Source: Tenacibaculum finnmarkense genomovar ulcerans
GTDB taxonomy: Bacteria; Bacteroidota; Bacteroidia; Flavobacteriales; Flavobacteriaceae
Direction of reading: 5' to 3'
DNA: 64,000 nucleotides
NCBI RefSeq assembly: GCF_900239495.1
Contig: NZ_OENE01000013.1
Coordinates: forward strand, 1 to 64,000
The notes below the pieces were generated by a model, which worked only from the letters and a program-made list of their open reading frames with translations, was not told the DNA's origin and searched no databases. A program made the translations under genes and the position numbers. Position 1 is the first letter of the stretch; every line of letters starts with the position of its first letter. Positions 47,306 to 55,908 of this stretch are shown here, one piece after another.

Positions 47306-48841
47306 ATGAGTGAACAAAAATCAAGTGTAGATATAGCATCTTGTATCGCTACATTGCAACATTTATTAGCAGATACAAATCAGCTTTTTGAATTACCTGA
47401 ACAAGAAAGAGTAGCACTTTTTAAAGCAGCAGGTGAATTAACAAGACCTAACAGGGCAGAGTTTGAGCGCAGAAGAAAAGACGCGAAAAAAGCTGCGAAA
47501 CGCAAAATGATTGCCAAAGATACACATGCCAGAAAAACAACAGGAATTCGTTCGGCAAGAGAATCGGCATTGTTTGTAGCGCCTAAATTATTAGCAGCTG
47601 CTGATTTATCCGAAGATACTTTAGAATTAGAATCTCCTAGAAATTGCTATGTTTGTAAAACTGTTTATACAAAATTGCATCATTTTTATGATACGATGTG
47701 TAAAGATTGTGGTGATTTAAACTATGCAAAACGTTTTCAATTAACCGATTTAACCGATCAAGTTGCGGTTATTACAGGGTCTCGATTAAAAATTGGATAT
47801 CATATAACCTTAATGTTATTGCGTTCGGGAGCAAGGGTTGTTGCTACAACACGTTTTCCTGCCGATTCAGCAATTCGTTTTTCTAAAGAAGAAGATTATA
47901 AAGATTGGAGTGATCGCTTACATATTCACGGGCTTGATTTACGTCATATTCCAAGTGTAGAGATTTTCTGTAATTATATAGAGCAAAAATACGATCGATT
48001 AGATATCTTAATCAATAATGCGGCACAAACCGTAAGAAGACCTTCAGGTTTTTACTTCCATTTAATGGAAAATGAAAAGCTTCCTGTTGATAAACTTCCC
48101 AAGTTAGCCCAAAAGTTATTAAGTGATCATGTTGGCTGTTTAGAAGAGTTATCAAGCTTAAGTATTCCTACGGATAAAACAAGTAAAAATAATGTATTGC
48201 CTGTTACTTGGCATGGTCCTGAGCCTGGAATAGGTTTGCGTAATTCAGCAGCATTATCTCAGATTCCATATAGTTTTGATAATTCGTTACAAACTGCTGA
48301 GGTTTTCCCTGAAGGCGAACTAGATGCCGATTTACAACAAGTAGATTTAAGAAAAACCAATAGCTGGCGTTTGCGTTTGGGTGAAATTGAAACCACTGAA
48401 ATGGTAGAAGTACAGTTAGTAAATGCTGTTGCGCCGTTTGTTTTATGTAATCGTTTGTCTAATTTAATGATGAAAGAAAACACGGGTAAAAAGCATATTA
48501 TCAATGTAACAGCAATGGAAGGGAAGTTCCATCGATTTAAAAAAGTAGATAGACATCCGCATACAAATATGGCAAAAGCGGCTTTAAATATGTTAACACA
48601 TACCTCAGCATCAACTTTTGCAAAGTCAGGAATTTATATGAATGCCGTGGATACTGGCTGGGTTACTGATGAAGATCCTGCGGAATTATCTAAAAAGAAA
48701 GTAGAAACACATGATTTTCAACCACCTTTAGATATTGTGGATGGTGCAGCACGTGTTATGGATCCGTTAATTGACGGTATAAATACCGGTAAACATTGGT
48801 CTGGTAAATTCTTAAAAGATTATTTTCCTATTGATTGGTAG
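47306..48841 (+). CDS. Zinc-ribbon SDR-like protein with degenerate catalytic motifs
   Basis: 511 residues. N-terminal helical, basic region, then a zinc ribbon with Cys114, Cys117, Cys132 and Cys135 (CYVCKTV, MCKDCGD), then a Rossmann SDR fold (about 150-505). The cofactor motif TGSRLKIG (157-164) has Lys for the second Gly of TGxxxGIG; NNAAQ is near normal. The expected catalytic YxxxK is TNMAK (Thr420, Lys424), so the Tyr is missing, and no Ser at the usual place is clear. It may therefore bind NAD(P) without normal SDR catalysis. Family role unknown. Followed by a cold-shock gene 69 bases later. Confidence 0.8.
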   Translation: MSEQKSSVDIASCIATLQHLLADTNQLFELPEQERVALFKAAGELTRPNRAEFERRRKDAKKAAKRKMIAKDTHARKTTGIRSARESALFVAPKLLAAADLSEDTLELESPRNCYVCKTVYTKLHHFYDTMCKDCGDLNYAKRFQLTDLTDQVAVITGSRLKIGYHITLMLLRSGARVVATTRFPADSAIRFSKEEDYKDWSDRLHIHGLDLRHIPSVEIFCNYIEQKYDRLDILINNAAQTVRRPSGFYFHLMENEKLPVDKLPKLAQKLLSDHVGCLEELSSLSIPTDKTSKNNVLPVTWHGPEPGIGLRNSAALSQIPYSFDNSLQTAEVFPEGELDADLQQVDLRKTNSWRLRLGEIETTEMVEVQLVNAVAPFVLCNRLSNLMMKENTGKKHIINVTAMEGKFHRFKKVDRHPHTNMAKAALNMLTHTSASTFAKSGIYMNAVDTGWVTDEDPAELSKKKVETHDFQPPLDIVDGAARVMDPLIDGINTGKHWSGKFLKDYFPIDW

Positions 48842-48910
48842 GCTTTTTACAATTTATGGCATTATCTTTGCAATCTAATTAGTAATTATTAAAATAAATA
48901 TAGTAACATT

Positions 48911-49102
48911 ATGAGTACAGGAACAGTAAAATTTTTCAACGACACAAAAGGATTTGGATTTATTACAGAAGAAGGAGTTGAAAAAGACCACTTTGTACAC
49001 ATCTCAGGATTAATCGATGAGATTAGAGAAGGTGACCAAGTTGAATTTGATTTAGAAGAAGGTAAGAAAGGACCAAATGCAGTGAACGTAAAAGTGATCT
49101 AA
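48911..49102 (+). CDS. Cold-shock protein, CspA family (copy 2)
   Basis: 63 residues (MSTGTVKFFNDTKGFGFITE start) with the same RNP1/RNP2 as copy 1; nucleotide identity with copy 1 is very high across the coding region, suggesting recent duplication or gene conversion. It has its own promoter element TATCTTTG (48863-48870) and a 5' leader of about 35 bases, and a strong terminator. Confidence 0.95.
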   Translation: MSTGTVKFFNDTKGFGFITEEGVEKDHFVHISGLIDEIREGDQVEFDLEEGKKGPNAVNVKVI

Positions 49103-49120
49103 GCATATATCTTTAAAATA

Positions 49121-49153
49121 AAAAAGCCCATCAGTAAATGATGGGCTTTTTTT
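49121..49153 (+). terminator. Terminator of cold-shock gene copy 2
   Basis: AAAAAGCCCATCA-GTAAA-TGATGGGCTTTTT is a perfect stem followed by TT. Confidence 0.92.
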
Positions 49154-49171
49154 GTGTGTAATATTTTTTTT

Positions 49172-49264
49172 TTGAAGCAATTTCCCGCTTTCCGCACTCG
49201 CTTTTTTTGTTTTTTAAAAGAAAAAACAAAAAAGAGCTCAAACAAAGCTTCAATCGGGGCTAAG
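49172..49264 (-). repeat. Dispersed ~95-nt structured element, copy E
   Basis: Reverse-oriented copy: TTGAAGCAATTTCCCGCTTT then CCGCACTCGC, a long A/T palindromic core, GAGCTC and GCTTCAATCGGGGCTAAG. Same outer pairing as copy A. It lies between a cold-shock gene and the convergent DJ-1 gene. Confidence 0.75.
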
Positions 49265-49312
49265 GATTTGTACTAAAAACCAAAATACTGCTAACATTTA
49301 AAACTTAAAACC

Positions 49313-49347
49313 AAAAAAGGCTGTCTATATAATTAGAACAGCCTTTT
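49313..49347 (-). terminator. Terminator of the TetR-to-DJ-1 operon
   Basis: AAAAGGCTGTTCTAAT and ATATAGACAGCC-type stem: AAAGGCTGT pairs with ACAGCCTTT around an A/T loop, 29 bases after the operon's last stop. Confidence 0.75.
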
Positions 49348-49375
49348 ACTTGCTTAAAAAAATGGGGAGAGGGGG

Positions 49376-50203
49376 TTATTTTAAGCTATTTATTAATTTA
49401 TCAGCAACTAATTTAGAAGATGCTGGATTTTGTCCTGTAATTAAATTACCATCTTGTATTGCATAAGCATTCCAATCGTCTTTTTTCGAATAGATACCAC
49501 CATTTTTAGTTAACATATCTTCTACTAAAAAAGGAACAATATCGGTAAGCCCAACAGCTTGTTCTTCAGAATTTGTAAATCCTGTAACTTTTTTACCGTT
49601 TACCAAAGGAGTTCCATCGGCGTTTTTAACTTCTTTTAAAGCCGCAGGTGCGTGGCATACAAAAGCAATCGGTTTGTTTTGATTGTTGAATTCTTCAATT
49701 AAAGTTATCGAAGCAACATCTTCTGCTAAATCCCATAAAGGACCGTGTCCGCCAGGATAAAAAACAGCGTCAAAATCATCCGCATTGATCATTGTTAATG
49801 TTTGTGTATTTGCAATTTTAGCCTTTGCAGCGTCGTCTTTATTAAAACGCTCGGTTGCTTTTGTAGCAGCATCGGGCGAATCACTACTTGGGTCAATAGG
49901 AGCAGCGCCTCCTTTTGGTGTTGCGATGGTAATTGTAGCACCTTTATCTAACAAAGCGTAATACGGAGCGGCAAATTCTTCTACCCAAAATCCTGTTTTT
50001 TTATCCGTATTCCCTAATTTATCGTGTGATGTTAAAACAAATAAGATGTTCATTTTTTTAGTTTTAGTGGTTATTTTTTCATCCGAAGAAACTCTTTCCG
50101 CAGAATTTTTGTTTGCTGTTTTACAGCTTGATATTGAAATCATTCCAAAGATTATTGCAGAAATCATTGGAAATATAATGGCTGCTTTTTGTAGTATTTT
50201 CAT
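49376..50203 (-). CDS. DJ-1/PfpI (type 1 glutamine amidotransferase-like) lipoprotein
   Basis: 275 residues. The N-terminal 30 residues are a signal peptide with lipobox SISSCKT (Cys about 28), so the mature protein is probably a periplasmic lipoprotein. The DJ-1 fold begins NILFVLTSHDKLG; the nucleophilic Cys is in IAFVCHAPAALK with a preceding Glu-type elbow in the FYPGGHGPLWD region. It resembles HchA/YajL-type glyoxalase-III or deglycase proteins; the substrate is inferred. It is the last gene of a TetR operon with a 15-base gap from the alcohol dehydrogenase. An internal ATG (MNILFVL) would give a cytosolic form and remains possible. Confidence 0.82.
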   Translation of the reverse strand: MKILQKAAIIFPMISAIIFGMISISSCKTANKNSAERVSSDEKITTKTKKMNILFVLTSHDKLGNTDKKTGFWVEEFAAPYYALLDKGATITIATPKGGAAPIDPSSDSPDAATKATERFNKDDAAKAKIANTQTLTMINADDFDAVFYPGGHGPLWDLAEDVASITLIEEFNNQNKPIAFVCHAPAALKEVKNADGTPLVNGKKVTGFTNSEEQAVGLTDIVPFLVEDMLTKNGGIYSKKDDWNAYAIQDGNLITGQNPASSKLVADKLINSLK

Positions 50204-50218
50204 CTTTAAAAAAATAAA

Positions 50219-51379
50219 TTAATACGCCATTTTTACGATCTCTTCAACGTTTTTAGGCGATAAAGATTGATGCTCTCCCAAAGCTAACCAACCACGTTCT
50301 GTAAAGCGTTTTGCGATTATTTCAGCAGTTCCTTGGTAATCTTTTGTGTAATCCGATAATTTAGTGTCAATACCTAATTCATGGAAAAAAGCCACTGTTT
50401 TATCAATACCAGCCTGTGCTTTTTCATCCGTAGAACCTGTGGTAACATTCCAAACACGTTCGGCATATTGTGCTAATTTTTCTTTTTTAGCTTCAAAATT
50501 AAAGGCGTAATGGCTTGGTGCAATTATTGCCAAAGTACGGGCGTGATCAATACCAAATAAAGCCGTTAATTCATGTCCGATTCCATGTACTGCCCAGTCG
50601 CCAGGAACGCCTTGTTGAATTAATCCATTTAACGCCATCGTGCAACTCCACATATAATTTGCAGCGGCTTTGTAATCCGTAGGATCTTTTAAAACTTTTG
50701 GCGCAACTTCAATAATAGTTTGTAAAATGCTTTCTGCAAAACGATCTTGCAATAATCCACCTACAGGATAGGTCATATATTGTTCTAAAACGTGTGTAAA
50801 AGAATCGGCTAAACCATTGGCTAATTGACGTTGTGGAATAGAGGTAATTACTTGCGGATCTAAGACTGAAAATTCAGGAAATAATCCAGGACCGCCCATG
50901 GCAAGCTTTTCTTTGGTTTCTCTTCGGGTAATTACTGCGCCAGAATTCATTTCAGAACCTGTTGCAGGCATTGTTAAGACCGTTCCAAAAGGCATTCCTT
51001 TTTCAGTTCTGATGTTATTGGTTAAAATATCCCAAGGAATTTCGCCGTCATATAATGCCGCAGCTGATAAAAACTTCGTTCCATCGATAACAGAACCACC
51101 ACCAACAGCTAATAAATACGTGATTTTTTGGTCTTTAATTACTTTTAAAGCATCTAAGAGTACCGAATATTCTGGATTTGCAGGAATTCCGCCAAATTCA
51201 ACAACCTCAACAGTTTTTAAGGCTTCTTTTACCTGGTTATAAACACCATTTTTTTTGATGCTTCCGCCGCCAAAAAGTAGTAAAACCTTTGCATCTTTGG
51301 GAATTTGTGTTGTTATTTCTTTTATAGTATCTTTTCCAAAGATAATTTTGGTTGGATTTTTAAATTGAAAACTATTCAT
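50219..51379 (-). CDS. yqhD: Iron-containing alcohol dehydrogenase, YqhD type
   Basis: 386 residues. The group III metal-dependent alcohol dehydrogenase fold, with Rossmann GGGS motifs (LLLFGGGSIKKNGVYNQV; AVGGGSVIDGTKF) and metal ligands in GLADSFTHVLEQYMT and GIGHELTALFGIDHARTLAI (His residues). YqhD-type enzymes reduce short-chain and reactive aldehydes with NADPH, including methylglyoxal and acrolein. It sits between a nitroreductase and a DJ-1 protein in a TetR-controlled operon, which fits aldehyde detoxification. Confidence 0.92.
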   Translation of the reverse strand: MNSFQFKNPTKIIFGKDTIKEITTQIPKDAKVLLLFGGGSIKKNGVYNQVKEALKTVEVVEFGGIPANPEYSVLLDALKVIKDQKITYLLAVGGGSVIDGTKFLSAAALYDGEIPWDILTNNIRTEKGMPFGTVLTMPATGSEMNSGAVITRRETKEKLAMGGPGLFPEFSVLDPQVITSIPQRQLANGLADSFTHVLEQYMTYPVGGLLQDRFAESILQTIIEVAPKVLKDPTDYKAAANYMWSCTMALNGLIQQGVPGDWAVHGIGHELTALFGIDHARTLAIIAPSHYAFNFEAKKEKLAQYAERVWNVTTGSTDEKAQAGIDKTVAFFHELGIDTKLSDYTKDYQGTAEIIAKRFTERGWLALGEHQSLSPKNVEEIVKMAY

Positions 51380-51410
51380 CTTTTAATTTTTTTAGGGAAA
51401 TCTTTTAGTT

Positions 51411-52043
51411 TTACTCGATTACGGTTACTAATTCATTCATCGGTTTTCTAACTTTTACTAAGTTTACCAACCAATCTTTGTCTTCGGCTCTGTATCCGAT
51501 AGGCAATAAAACAGCACTGCGTAATCCTTTTTCACGTAAGTTTAAAATTTCATCAACAGCGGCAGGATCAAAACCTTCTACAGGTGTCGCATCAACTTGT
51601 TCGTAAGCGGCGGCTGTAATGGCTTGTGAAAAAGCAATATAAGCTTGTTTTGCTGCGTGATTAAAATTCTCTTCGGCATCTTTCTGCGGATAAGAGCTTA
51701 ATAACATCTGACGGTAATTTTCCCAGCCTTCGTTTTTAAAACCACGGATTTGATTTGTTAAATCGAACATGTGATTAATTCTGTCTTCGGTATAAGTATC
51801 CCAAGCAGCGAAAACAAGTAGGTGAGAGCAGTCAGTAATTACCGATTGATTCCAAGCGATTGGTTTAATTTGTTCTTTAATTTCCTGATTTTTAATCACA
51901 AAAATTTCGAAAGGTTGTAATCCGCTTGAGGTTGGTGCTAAACGTGCTGCCTCTAAGATACGTGCTACTTTTTCTTCGGATACTTTTTTACCGTTCATTG
52001 CTTTAGCGGCATATCTCCATTTTAATGTGTCTAATAATTCCAT
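51411..52043 (-). CDS. NAD(P)H-dependent nitroreductase
   Basis: About 210 residues from ATG 52043 (MELLDTLKWRYAAKAMNGKK); an upstream ATG would add 20 residues of low-quality sequence. FMN nitroreductase family: KVSEEKVARILEAARLAPTS and GLQPFEIFVIKNQ bind FMN, and the C-terminal LREKGLRSAVLLPIGYRAED is typical. NfsB/NAD(P)H-oxidase-like enzymes reduce nitro compounds and quinones. In this operon it is the likely first enzyme acting on electrophiles. It lies 75 bases downstream of the TetR gene. Confidence 0.9.
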   Translation of the reverse strand: MELLDTLKWRYAAKAMNGKKVSEEKVARILEAARLAPTSSGLQPFEIFVIKNQEIKEQIKPIAWNQSVITDCSHLLVFAAWDTYTEDRINHMFDLTNQIRGFKNEGWENYRQMLLSSYPQKDAEENFNHAAKQAYIAFSQAITAAAYEQVDATPVEGFDPAAVDEILNLREKGLRSAVLLPIGYRAEDKDWLVNLVKVRKPMNELVTVIE

Positions 52044-52118
52044 AATACTTGCTTTTTTTATGTTGTTATATTCTATGTTATTGTGTTTGAGGGAAACTGT
52101 CAATTAGAACAGGGGTAT

Positions 52119-52712
52119 TTAATTTACACTTTTGCAAACCTTGATACTATTCCAAGCAGATTGATACGCTTCTTCAATATGAGTTTCATCCAAAGTAAAA
52201 ACACCTCGTTTTTGAGAAATCATTAAAAAAGACAGCGGATTAATTGCATAGGCATATAATATATAATCGGACATTGGCTTGATGATTCCTTCTTTTTTAC
52301 CACGATTCCAAAGATCGAGTAGTGGTTGTAAGTGCTTGATTCCTTCTTGACGACTTTCTTCATCAATTACGGGAGTATTGTCGCATTGTGCTAAAAACAT
52401 GGCGTTTTCACACTCTTGTAGTTTAAATTCGGCAATACGTTTCCAGATAATTTCAAAACCGTCTTCCACAGATACTTTATCGCTGTAAGTTGCAAAAGCA
52501 TAATCGGTATATTTTGATTTTACTTCGATATAGGTTTGATTTACTAAATCTTGCTTGCTTTCAAAATATAAATAGATCGTTGCTGGTGATACTTTTGCCA
52601 TTTTTGCAATTTTACTCATCGGAGTAGCATGAAAACCATTATTGTTTACCAACTCAATAGTTGCTTTTACAAGTGCGTTTCGTTTATCAATACTTTTTTG
52701 AAGTTTTGCCAT
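52119..52712 (-). CDS. TetR/AcrR family transcriptional regulator
   Basis: 197 residues. The N-terminal HTH is complete: DKRNALVKATIELVNNNGFH, then MSKIAKMAKVSPATIYLYFE and SKQDLVNQTY. The C-terminal ligand domain is variable, as expected. It is the first gene of a minus-strand run with nitroreductase, YqhD-type dehydrogenase and DJ-1 protein, and a perfect 14-base palindrome lies in its promoter (52772-52785), so it probably represses the operon until an electrophile or aldehyde binds it; the ligand is unknown. Confidence 0.93.
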   Translation of the reverse strand: MAKLQKSIDKRNALVKATIELVNNNGFHATPMSKIAKMAKVSPATIYLYFESKQDLVNQTYIEVKSKYTDYAFATYSDKVSVEDGFEIIWKRIAEFKLQECENAMFLAQCDNTPVIDEESRQEGIKHLQPLLDLWNRGKKEGIIKPMSDYILYAYAINPLSFLMISQKRGVFTLDETHIEEAYQSAWNSIKVCKSVN

Positions 52713-52754
52713 TATATAATATTGTTATTTTTCTTTCTTTTATTTATGATGATG

Positions 52755-52785
52755 CAAATATATATAATAAAAATGAATATTCATT
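52755..52785 (-). promoter_or_regulatory. Operon promoter and TetR operator
   Basis: On the minus strand, TATATTTG (52755-52762) is a -7 element 43 bases from the TetR start codon. AATGAATATTCATT (52772-52785) is a perfect palindrome lying upstream of the -7, where the spacer and -33 would be, as in TGAATnnnnATTCA-type TetR sites. Confidence 0.6.
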
Positions 52786-52949
52786 CTTTTTTATTATGAT
52801 AAGTGATAACGAAGAAAGAAATATTAAATGAAGAGAGGTTTCACGTTATTATTTTACTTTCTTTAAATTAAATCGTTTTTTATACTTATATCGTTGATAA
52901 TATTAAGTTTATATTATAACAATAAGATAAAATTGCTTTTCTTTGTAAC

Positions 52950-53738
52950 ATGGCATTTTTAGGAAACGATAGTTTATCTCAGATATTACCAAATTTAATA
53001 GACCCATTTGATGTGACCCGTTTAAAGAGTGCGCATTATGAATTAAGTATTGGGGAAGAAGCTTTCGTAACGGGAGACAATTCAGATAGTAAAACAATTC
53101 TAGCAGAAAATGAAAGTATTACAATAGAACCTGGTCAATTTGCATTATTATTAACGGAAGAAAAAGTTACCATACCAAACGATAAAATAGCTTTTATTTC
53201 GATTAAAGCAGGTCAAAAATTTAAAGGACTTGTTAATATTTCAGGTTTTCATGTTGACCCTGGTTTTAAAGGGAAACTTTTATTTTCGGTATATAATGCT
53301 GGTCCATCAAAAATATTATTGGAACGAGGACAAAAATGTTTTCTTATTTGGTATAGCGAACTTATTGGAAATGCAAGCTATAATGGAGTACATAATAATC
53401 AAGAAAAGATTCCGATTAAGCATATAGAAAACCTGACAGGAGATTTAGCTTCACCAAATGTTCTTTTAACTAGAATTACTGAGATTAATTCCCAGATTAC
53501 TAGACATTGGTTCGCAATTGGTCTTATCTTGGTTGCTTGTATAGGTATAAGTACTAAATTTTATTGGCAAAAAACTCAATATGAAGATGGATTTAATGAC
53601 GGATATAATAAAAAACAAATCGAGGAAAAAGTAACTAACAAAGTCGACCTTATCATAAATAAGAAAATGGATAGTATTATTGGTGCGAAATTTGATAAAA
53701 TAAATATAATTAGAGATACTATTACTATTCAAAAATAA
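52950..53738 (+). CDS. Membrane-anchored dCTP deaminase/dUTPase-fold protein lacking catalytic residues
   Basis: 262 residues. Residues 1-140 follow the dCTP-deaminase/dUTPase beta-roll: SITIEPGQFALLLTEEKVTI, then AFISIKAGQKFKGL and ISGFHVDPGFKGKLLFSVYN. The place of the RSSxxR motif is SIKAGQKFKG (no Arg) and the deaminase Glu (E. coli E138, in IVLEFYNSG) is Ser113 in LLFSVYNAG, so catalysis is unlikely. One transmembrane segment (186-206) follows, then a C-terminal charged helix ending DSIIGAKFDK. It looks like a nucleotide-sensing membrane protein. First gene of a six-gene run; the next starts immediately after its stop. Confidence 0.75.
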   Translation: MAFLGNDSLSQILPNLIDPFDVTRLKSAHYELSIGEEAFVTGDNSDSKTILAENESITIEPGQFALLLTEEKVTIPNDKIAFISIKAGQKFKGLVNISGFHVDPGFKGKLLFSVYNAGPSKILLERGQKCFLIWYSELIGNASYNGVHNNQEKIPIKHIENLTGDLASPNVLLTRITEINSQITRHWFAIGLILVACIGISTKFYWQKTQYEDGFNDGYNKKQIEEKVTNKVDLIINKKMDSIIGAKFDKINIIRDTITIQK

Positions 53739-54320
53739 ATGAAAAATAATCTACAAAATATAAATTTATTAGATTCAACTTTTAATCAAAATGAAAAGTT
53801 GCCAAATTCTTTTGTTGTAGAATTTACTGAAATTAATAATAAGCAAAGAGAAGGGGCTGTTCGAATTACTATTGATGGAGTTCAAATAGGAGATGTTATT
53901 GATGATAATTCTTATGAAAAAGATTTTTATCGTTACCACGATGTATTTCATTATACATTTGCTACAATGCTTGATTGGTCTCCTTGTGCTAGAGTCATGC
54001 TTAAAAGAAAAAGGAAAAGTATTCCAATTATTGATGCGTATGAAGATGGAGCAAGAGCTACTATAACAGAAGAAGCTATATCTCTAATGCTCTTTAATGA
54101 AGCTAAAAGAAAAAATCTCTTTAAAAATAAAAAGGTTAGTAAGGGCTTATTAAAAATAATAAAGCAAATGACAGAATCTTTTGAGGTAAAAGTAAAAACA
54201 AAAACTGAATGGGAAAAAGCCATCGTAAAAGGCTATAGCTTATTCAGAAAACTTATTGCTAATAAAGGCGGAAAAATAGAATTTAATTCAATAGATAGAA
54301 AAGCTGTTTTTATAGGATAA
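53739..54320 (+). CDS. MazG-like nucleotide pyrophosphohydrolase family protein
   Basis: 193 residues, all-helical. I recognise the pattern of a MazG-like family: YRYHDVFHYTFATMLDWSPC (64-83), MLKRKRKS (87-94) and YEDGARATITEEAISLMLF (101-119), the last giving an acidic E/D...EE metal site. MazG-type proteins cleave NTPs or dNTPs to monophosphates. The family assignment is by memory and moderately sure; activity is untested. Its ATG is directly after the stop of the dCTP-deaminase-like gene, so the two are translationally coupled. Confidence 0.65.
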   Translation: MKNNLQNINLLDSTFNQNEKLPNSFVVEFTEINNKQREGAVRITIDGVQIGDVIDDNSYEKDFYRYHDVFHYTFATMLDWSPCARVMLKRKRKSIPIIDAYEDGARATITEEAISLMLFNEAKRKNLFKNKKVSKGLLKIIKQMTESFEVKVKTKTEWEKAIVKGYSLFRKLIANKGGKIEFNSIDRKAVFIG

Positions 54321-54361
54321 TTACTGAAGAATCTATTTGTAATAAAATAAATCATTAATAT

Positions 54362-54386
54362 AAGAACTGGCTTAATGCTAGTTCTT
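54362..54386 (+). other. Hairpin between MazG-like and hmdU-kinase-like genes
   Basis: AAGAACTGGC-TTAAT-GCTAGTTCTT is an inverted repeat with one G-T pair, followed by GTTGTTT. It may weaken read-through into the downstream genes. It overlaps the earliest possible TTG start of the next gene (54385), which favours the later TTG at 54409. Confidence 0.6.
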
Positions 54387-54408
54387 GTTGTTTAAACTAA
54401 TAATAAAA

Positions 54409-55401
54409 TTGGAATTAATTATAAAAAATACTGTACCAAAAAAATCTAAAGTATATGATACTTACTGGAAATTTGCGACAGAAAGACAAAATATTTTCTT
54501 TAATAAAATAAATAAAAAAGAAATATGGACTGAAGATGAAATACTAATAAAACATAAGTTTACCAATGCTTACCGTGCTTCAGATAGAGTCAGTCAATAC
54601 TTAATAAAAGAAATAATTTATAATAATACTCATAGCCAAGAACCTAAAGAAGTTTTATTTAGAATATTACTTTTTAAGATATTTAATAAAATTGAAACTT
54701 GGGAGTCATTGAGTAAAAAAATTGGAGATATTTCTTTTAAAAATTACAAGTATGAGTTATATGATAAAATATTAACAGATATAATGACTTCGGGAAAAGC
54801 AATTTATTCTGGAGCATATATAATGACTTCAGGAAGAAGTACTTTTGGATATAGTAAAAAACATCGGAATCATCTTAAATTAATTGAATTTATGATGAAT
54901 GATAAATTAGATGAGAAGATTAGTGAGTTAAAAAGCTTAGAAAGTTTATTTTATTTATTAAAATCCTACCCAACAATTGGAAATTTCTTAGGGTATCAAT
55001 ATGCGACAGACATAAACTATAGTCTTTTATGTGATTTTAATGAAATGGATTTTGTTTTCCCTGGTCCTGGAGCTCTAGATGGTATAAAAAAATGCTTTAC
55101 GGATATAGGAGGCTATAGTCAATCTGATATAATAAAATATGTAACTGATAGACAAGAAAAAGAGGTTTTAAGATTAGACTTAGATTTTAAAGATTTGTGG
55201 GGCAGAAGATTACAATTAATAGATTGCCAAAATTTATTTTGTGAAGTAGATAAATATTCAAGGGTGGCTCATCCTGATATTGATGGTATATCTGGGAGAA
55301 AAAGAATAAAACAAATTTATCGACAAAAAAAGAATAATTCTATTATTAATTATTGGTACCCTCCAAAATGGAAAATAAATGATAAAATAAAAAATATTTA
55401 A
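54409..55401 (+). CDS. 5-hmdU DNA kinase / thymine pyrophosphorylase-like helical protein
   Basis: 330 residues from TTG 54409 (MELIIKNTVPKKSKVYDTYW); TTGs at 54385 and 54388 are alternatives but fall in a hairpin. Signatures of the helical hypermodification family: YWKFATERQNIFFNKI (19-34), FTNAYRASDRVSQYLIKEII (51-70), FRILLFKIFNKIETWE (84-99) and IYSGAYIMTSG. I recall this family as the helical domain of 5-hydroxymethyl-dU DNA kinases and the related alpha-glutamyl/putrescinyl-thymine pyrophosphorylases, phage enzymes that build hypermodified thymines. In a bacterial genome next to TIR and MazG-like genes it may recognise modified phage DNA or nucleotides. No separate kinase P-loop is visible. 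Confidence 0.7.
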   Translation: MELIIKNTVPKKSKVYDTYWKFATERQNIFFNKINKKEIWTEDEILIKHKFTNAYRASDRVSQYLIKEIIYNNTHSQEPKEVLFRILLFKIFNKIETWESLSKKIGDISFKNYKYELYDKILTDIMTSGKAIYSGAYIMTSGRSTFGYSKKHRNHLKLIEFMMNDKLDEKISELKSLESLFYLLKSYPTIGNFLGYQYATDINYSLLCDFNEMDFVFPGPGALDGIKKCFTDIGGYSQSDIIKYVTDRQEKEVLRLDLDFKDLWGRRLQLIDCQNLFCEVDKYSRVAHPDIDGISGRKRIKQIYRQKKNNSIINYWYPPKWKINDKIKNI

Positions 55402-55418
55402 TTAAAATAAAATGCTAT

Positions 55419-55901
55419 ATGGAAAAAGGAAACAATGTATTTATAAGCCATTACGGTAAAGATGATGACAAAGTTCAAAGGTTAAAAGAAAGATTTGCAG
55501 AAAGTAATTATAAAGTTAGGAATTATTCTGTAGATAGTACAAAGCACACAGAGCGAAAGCGACCAAGTAAAGAAGTTATAGAAAGACTTCTTAGAAGACA
55601 AATTAGTTGGTCTGGTTCGTTTATTTGCTTAATAGGAGATAAGACACATACTAGACCTTGGGTTGATTATGAAATTAAAGAAGCAATTAAACAAAATAAA
55701 AAAATAATCGGTGTTTATGCCCATGGAAGTAAAGAAACGGCAGAGCTACCAGTGGGTTTAAAAAAATATGGAGTAGCAACTATTGGTTGGAATTCTATTG
55801 ATAGATTAGTTGATATAATGAATGAAAAGGAGATTCCACAAGAAACTCCATCAGGTACAGAAAGAGAGCCTTTATATCAAATGGAAAAAATAAAATGTTA
55901 A
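55419..55901 (+). CDS. TIR-like protein of the ThsB (DUF1863) type
   Basis: 160 residues. The N-terminal GNNVFISHYGKDDDKVQRL (5-23) is the ThsB/TIR opening, with NYSVDSTKH, the Glu85-bearing RPWVDYEIKEAIKQNKKIIG (79-98; candidate catalytic Glu) and GVYAHGSKETAELP. Thoeris ThsB proteins use this fold to make an NAD-derived signal after phage infection, usually for a ThsA effector. No ThsA (SIR2, Macro or SLOG type) is present here. It lies 17 bases after the hmdU-kinase-like gene and 7 bases before the Nmad2 gene, so it belongs to the same operon. Confidence 0.85.
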   Translation: MEKGNNVFISHYGKDDDKVQRLKERFAESNYKVRNYSVDSTKHTERKRPSKEVIERLLRRQISWSGSFICLIGDKTHTRPWVDYEIKEAIKQNKKIIGVYAHGSKETAELPVGLKKYGVATIGWNSIDRLVDIMNEKEIPQETPSGTEREPLYQMEKIKC

Positions 55902-55908
55902 GGTTATT

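Noticed and set aside
55419..55901. Complete Thoeris system
   Set aside because: Only a ThsB-type TIR gene is present; no ThsA with SIR2/Macro/SLOG domain lies nearby, so the label would be misleading.
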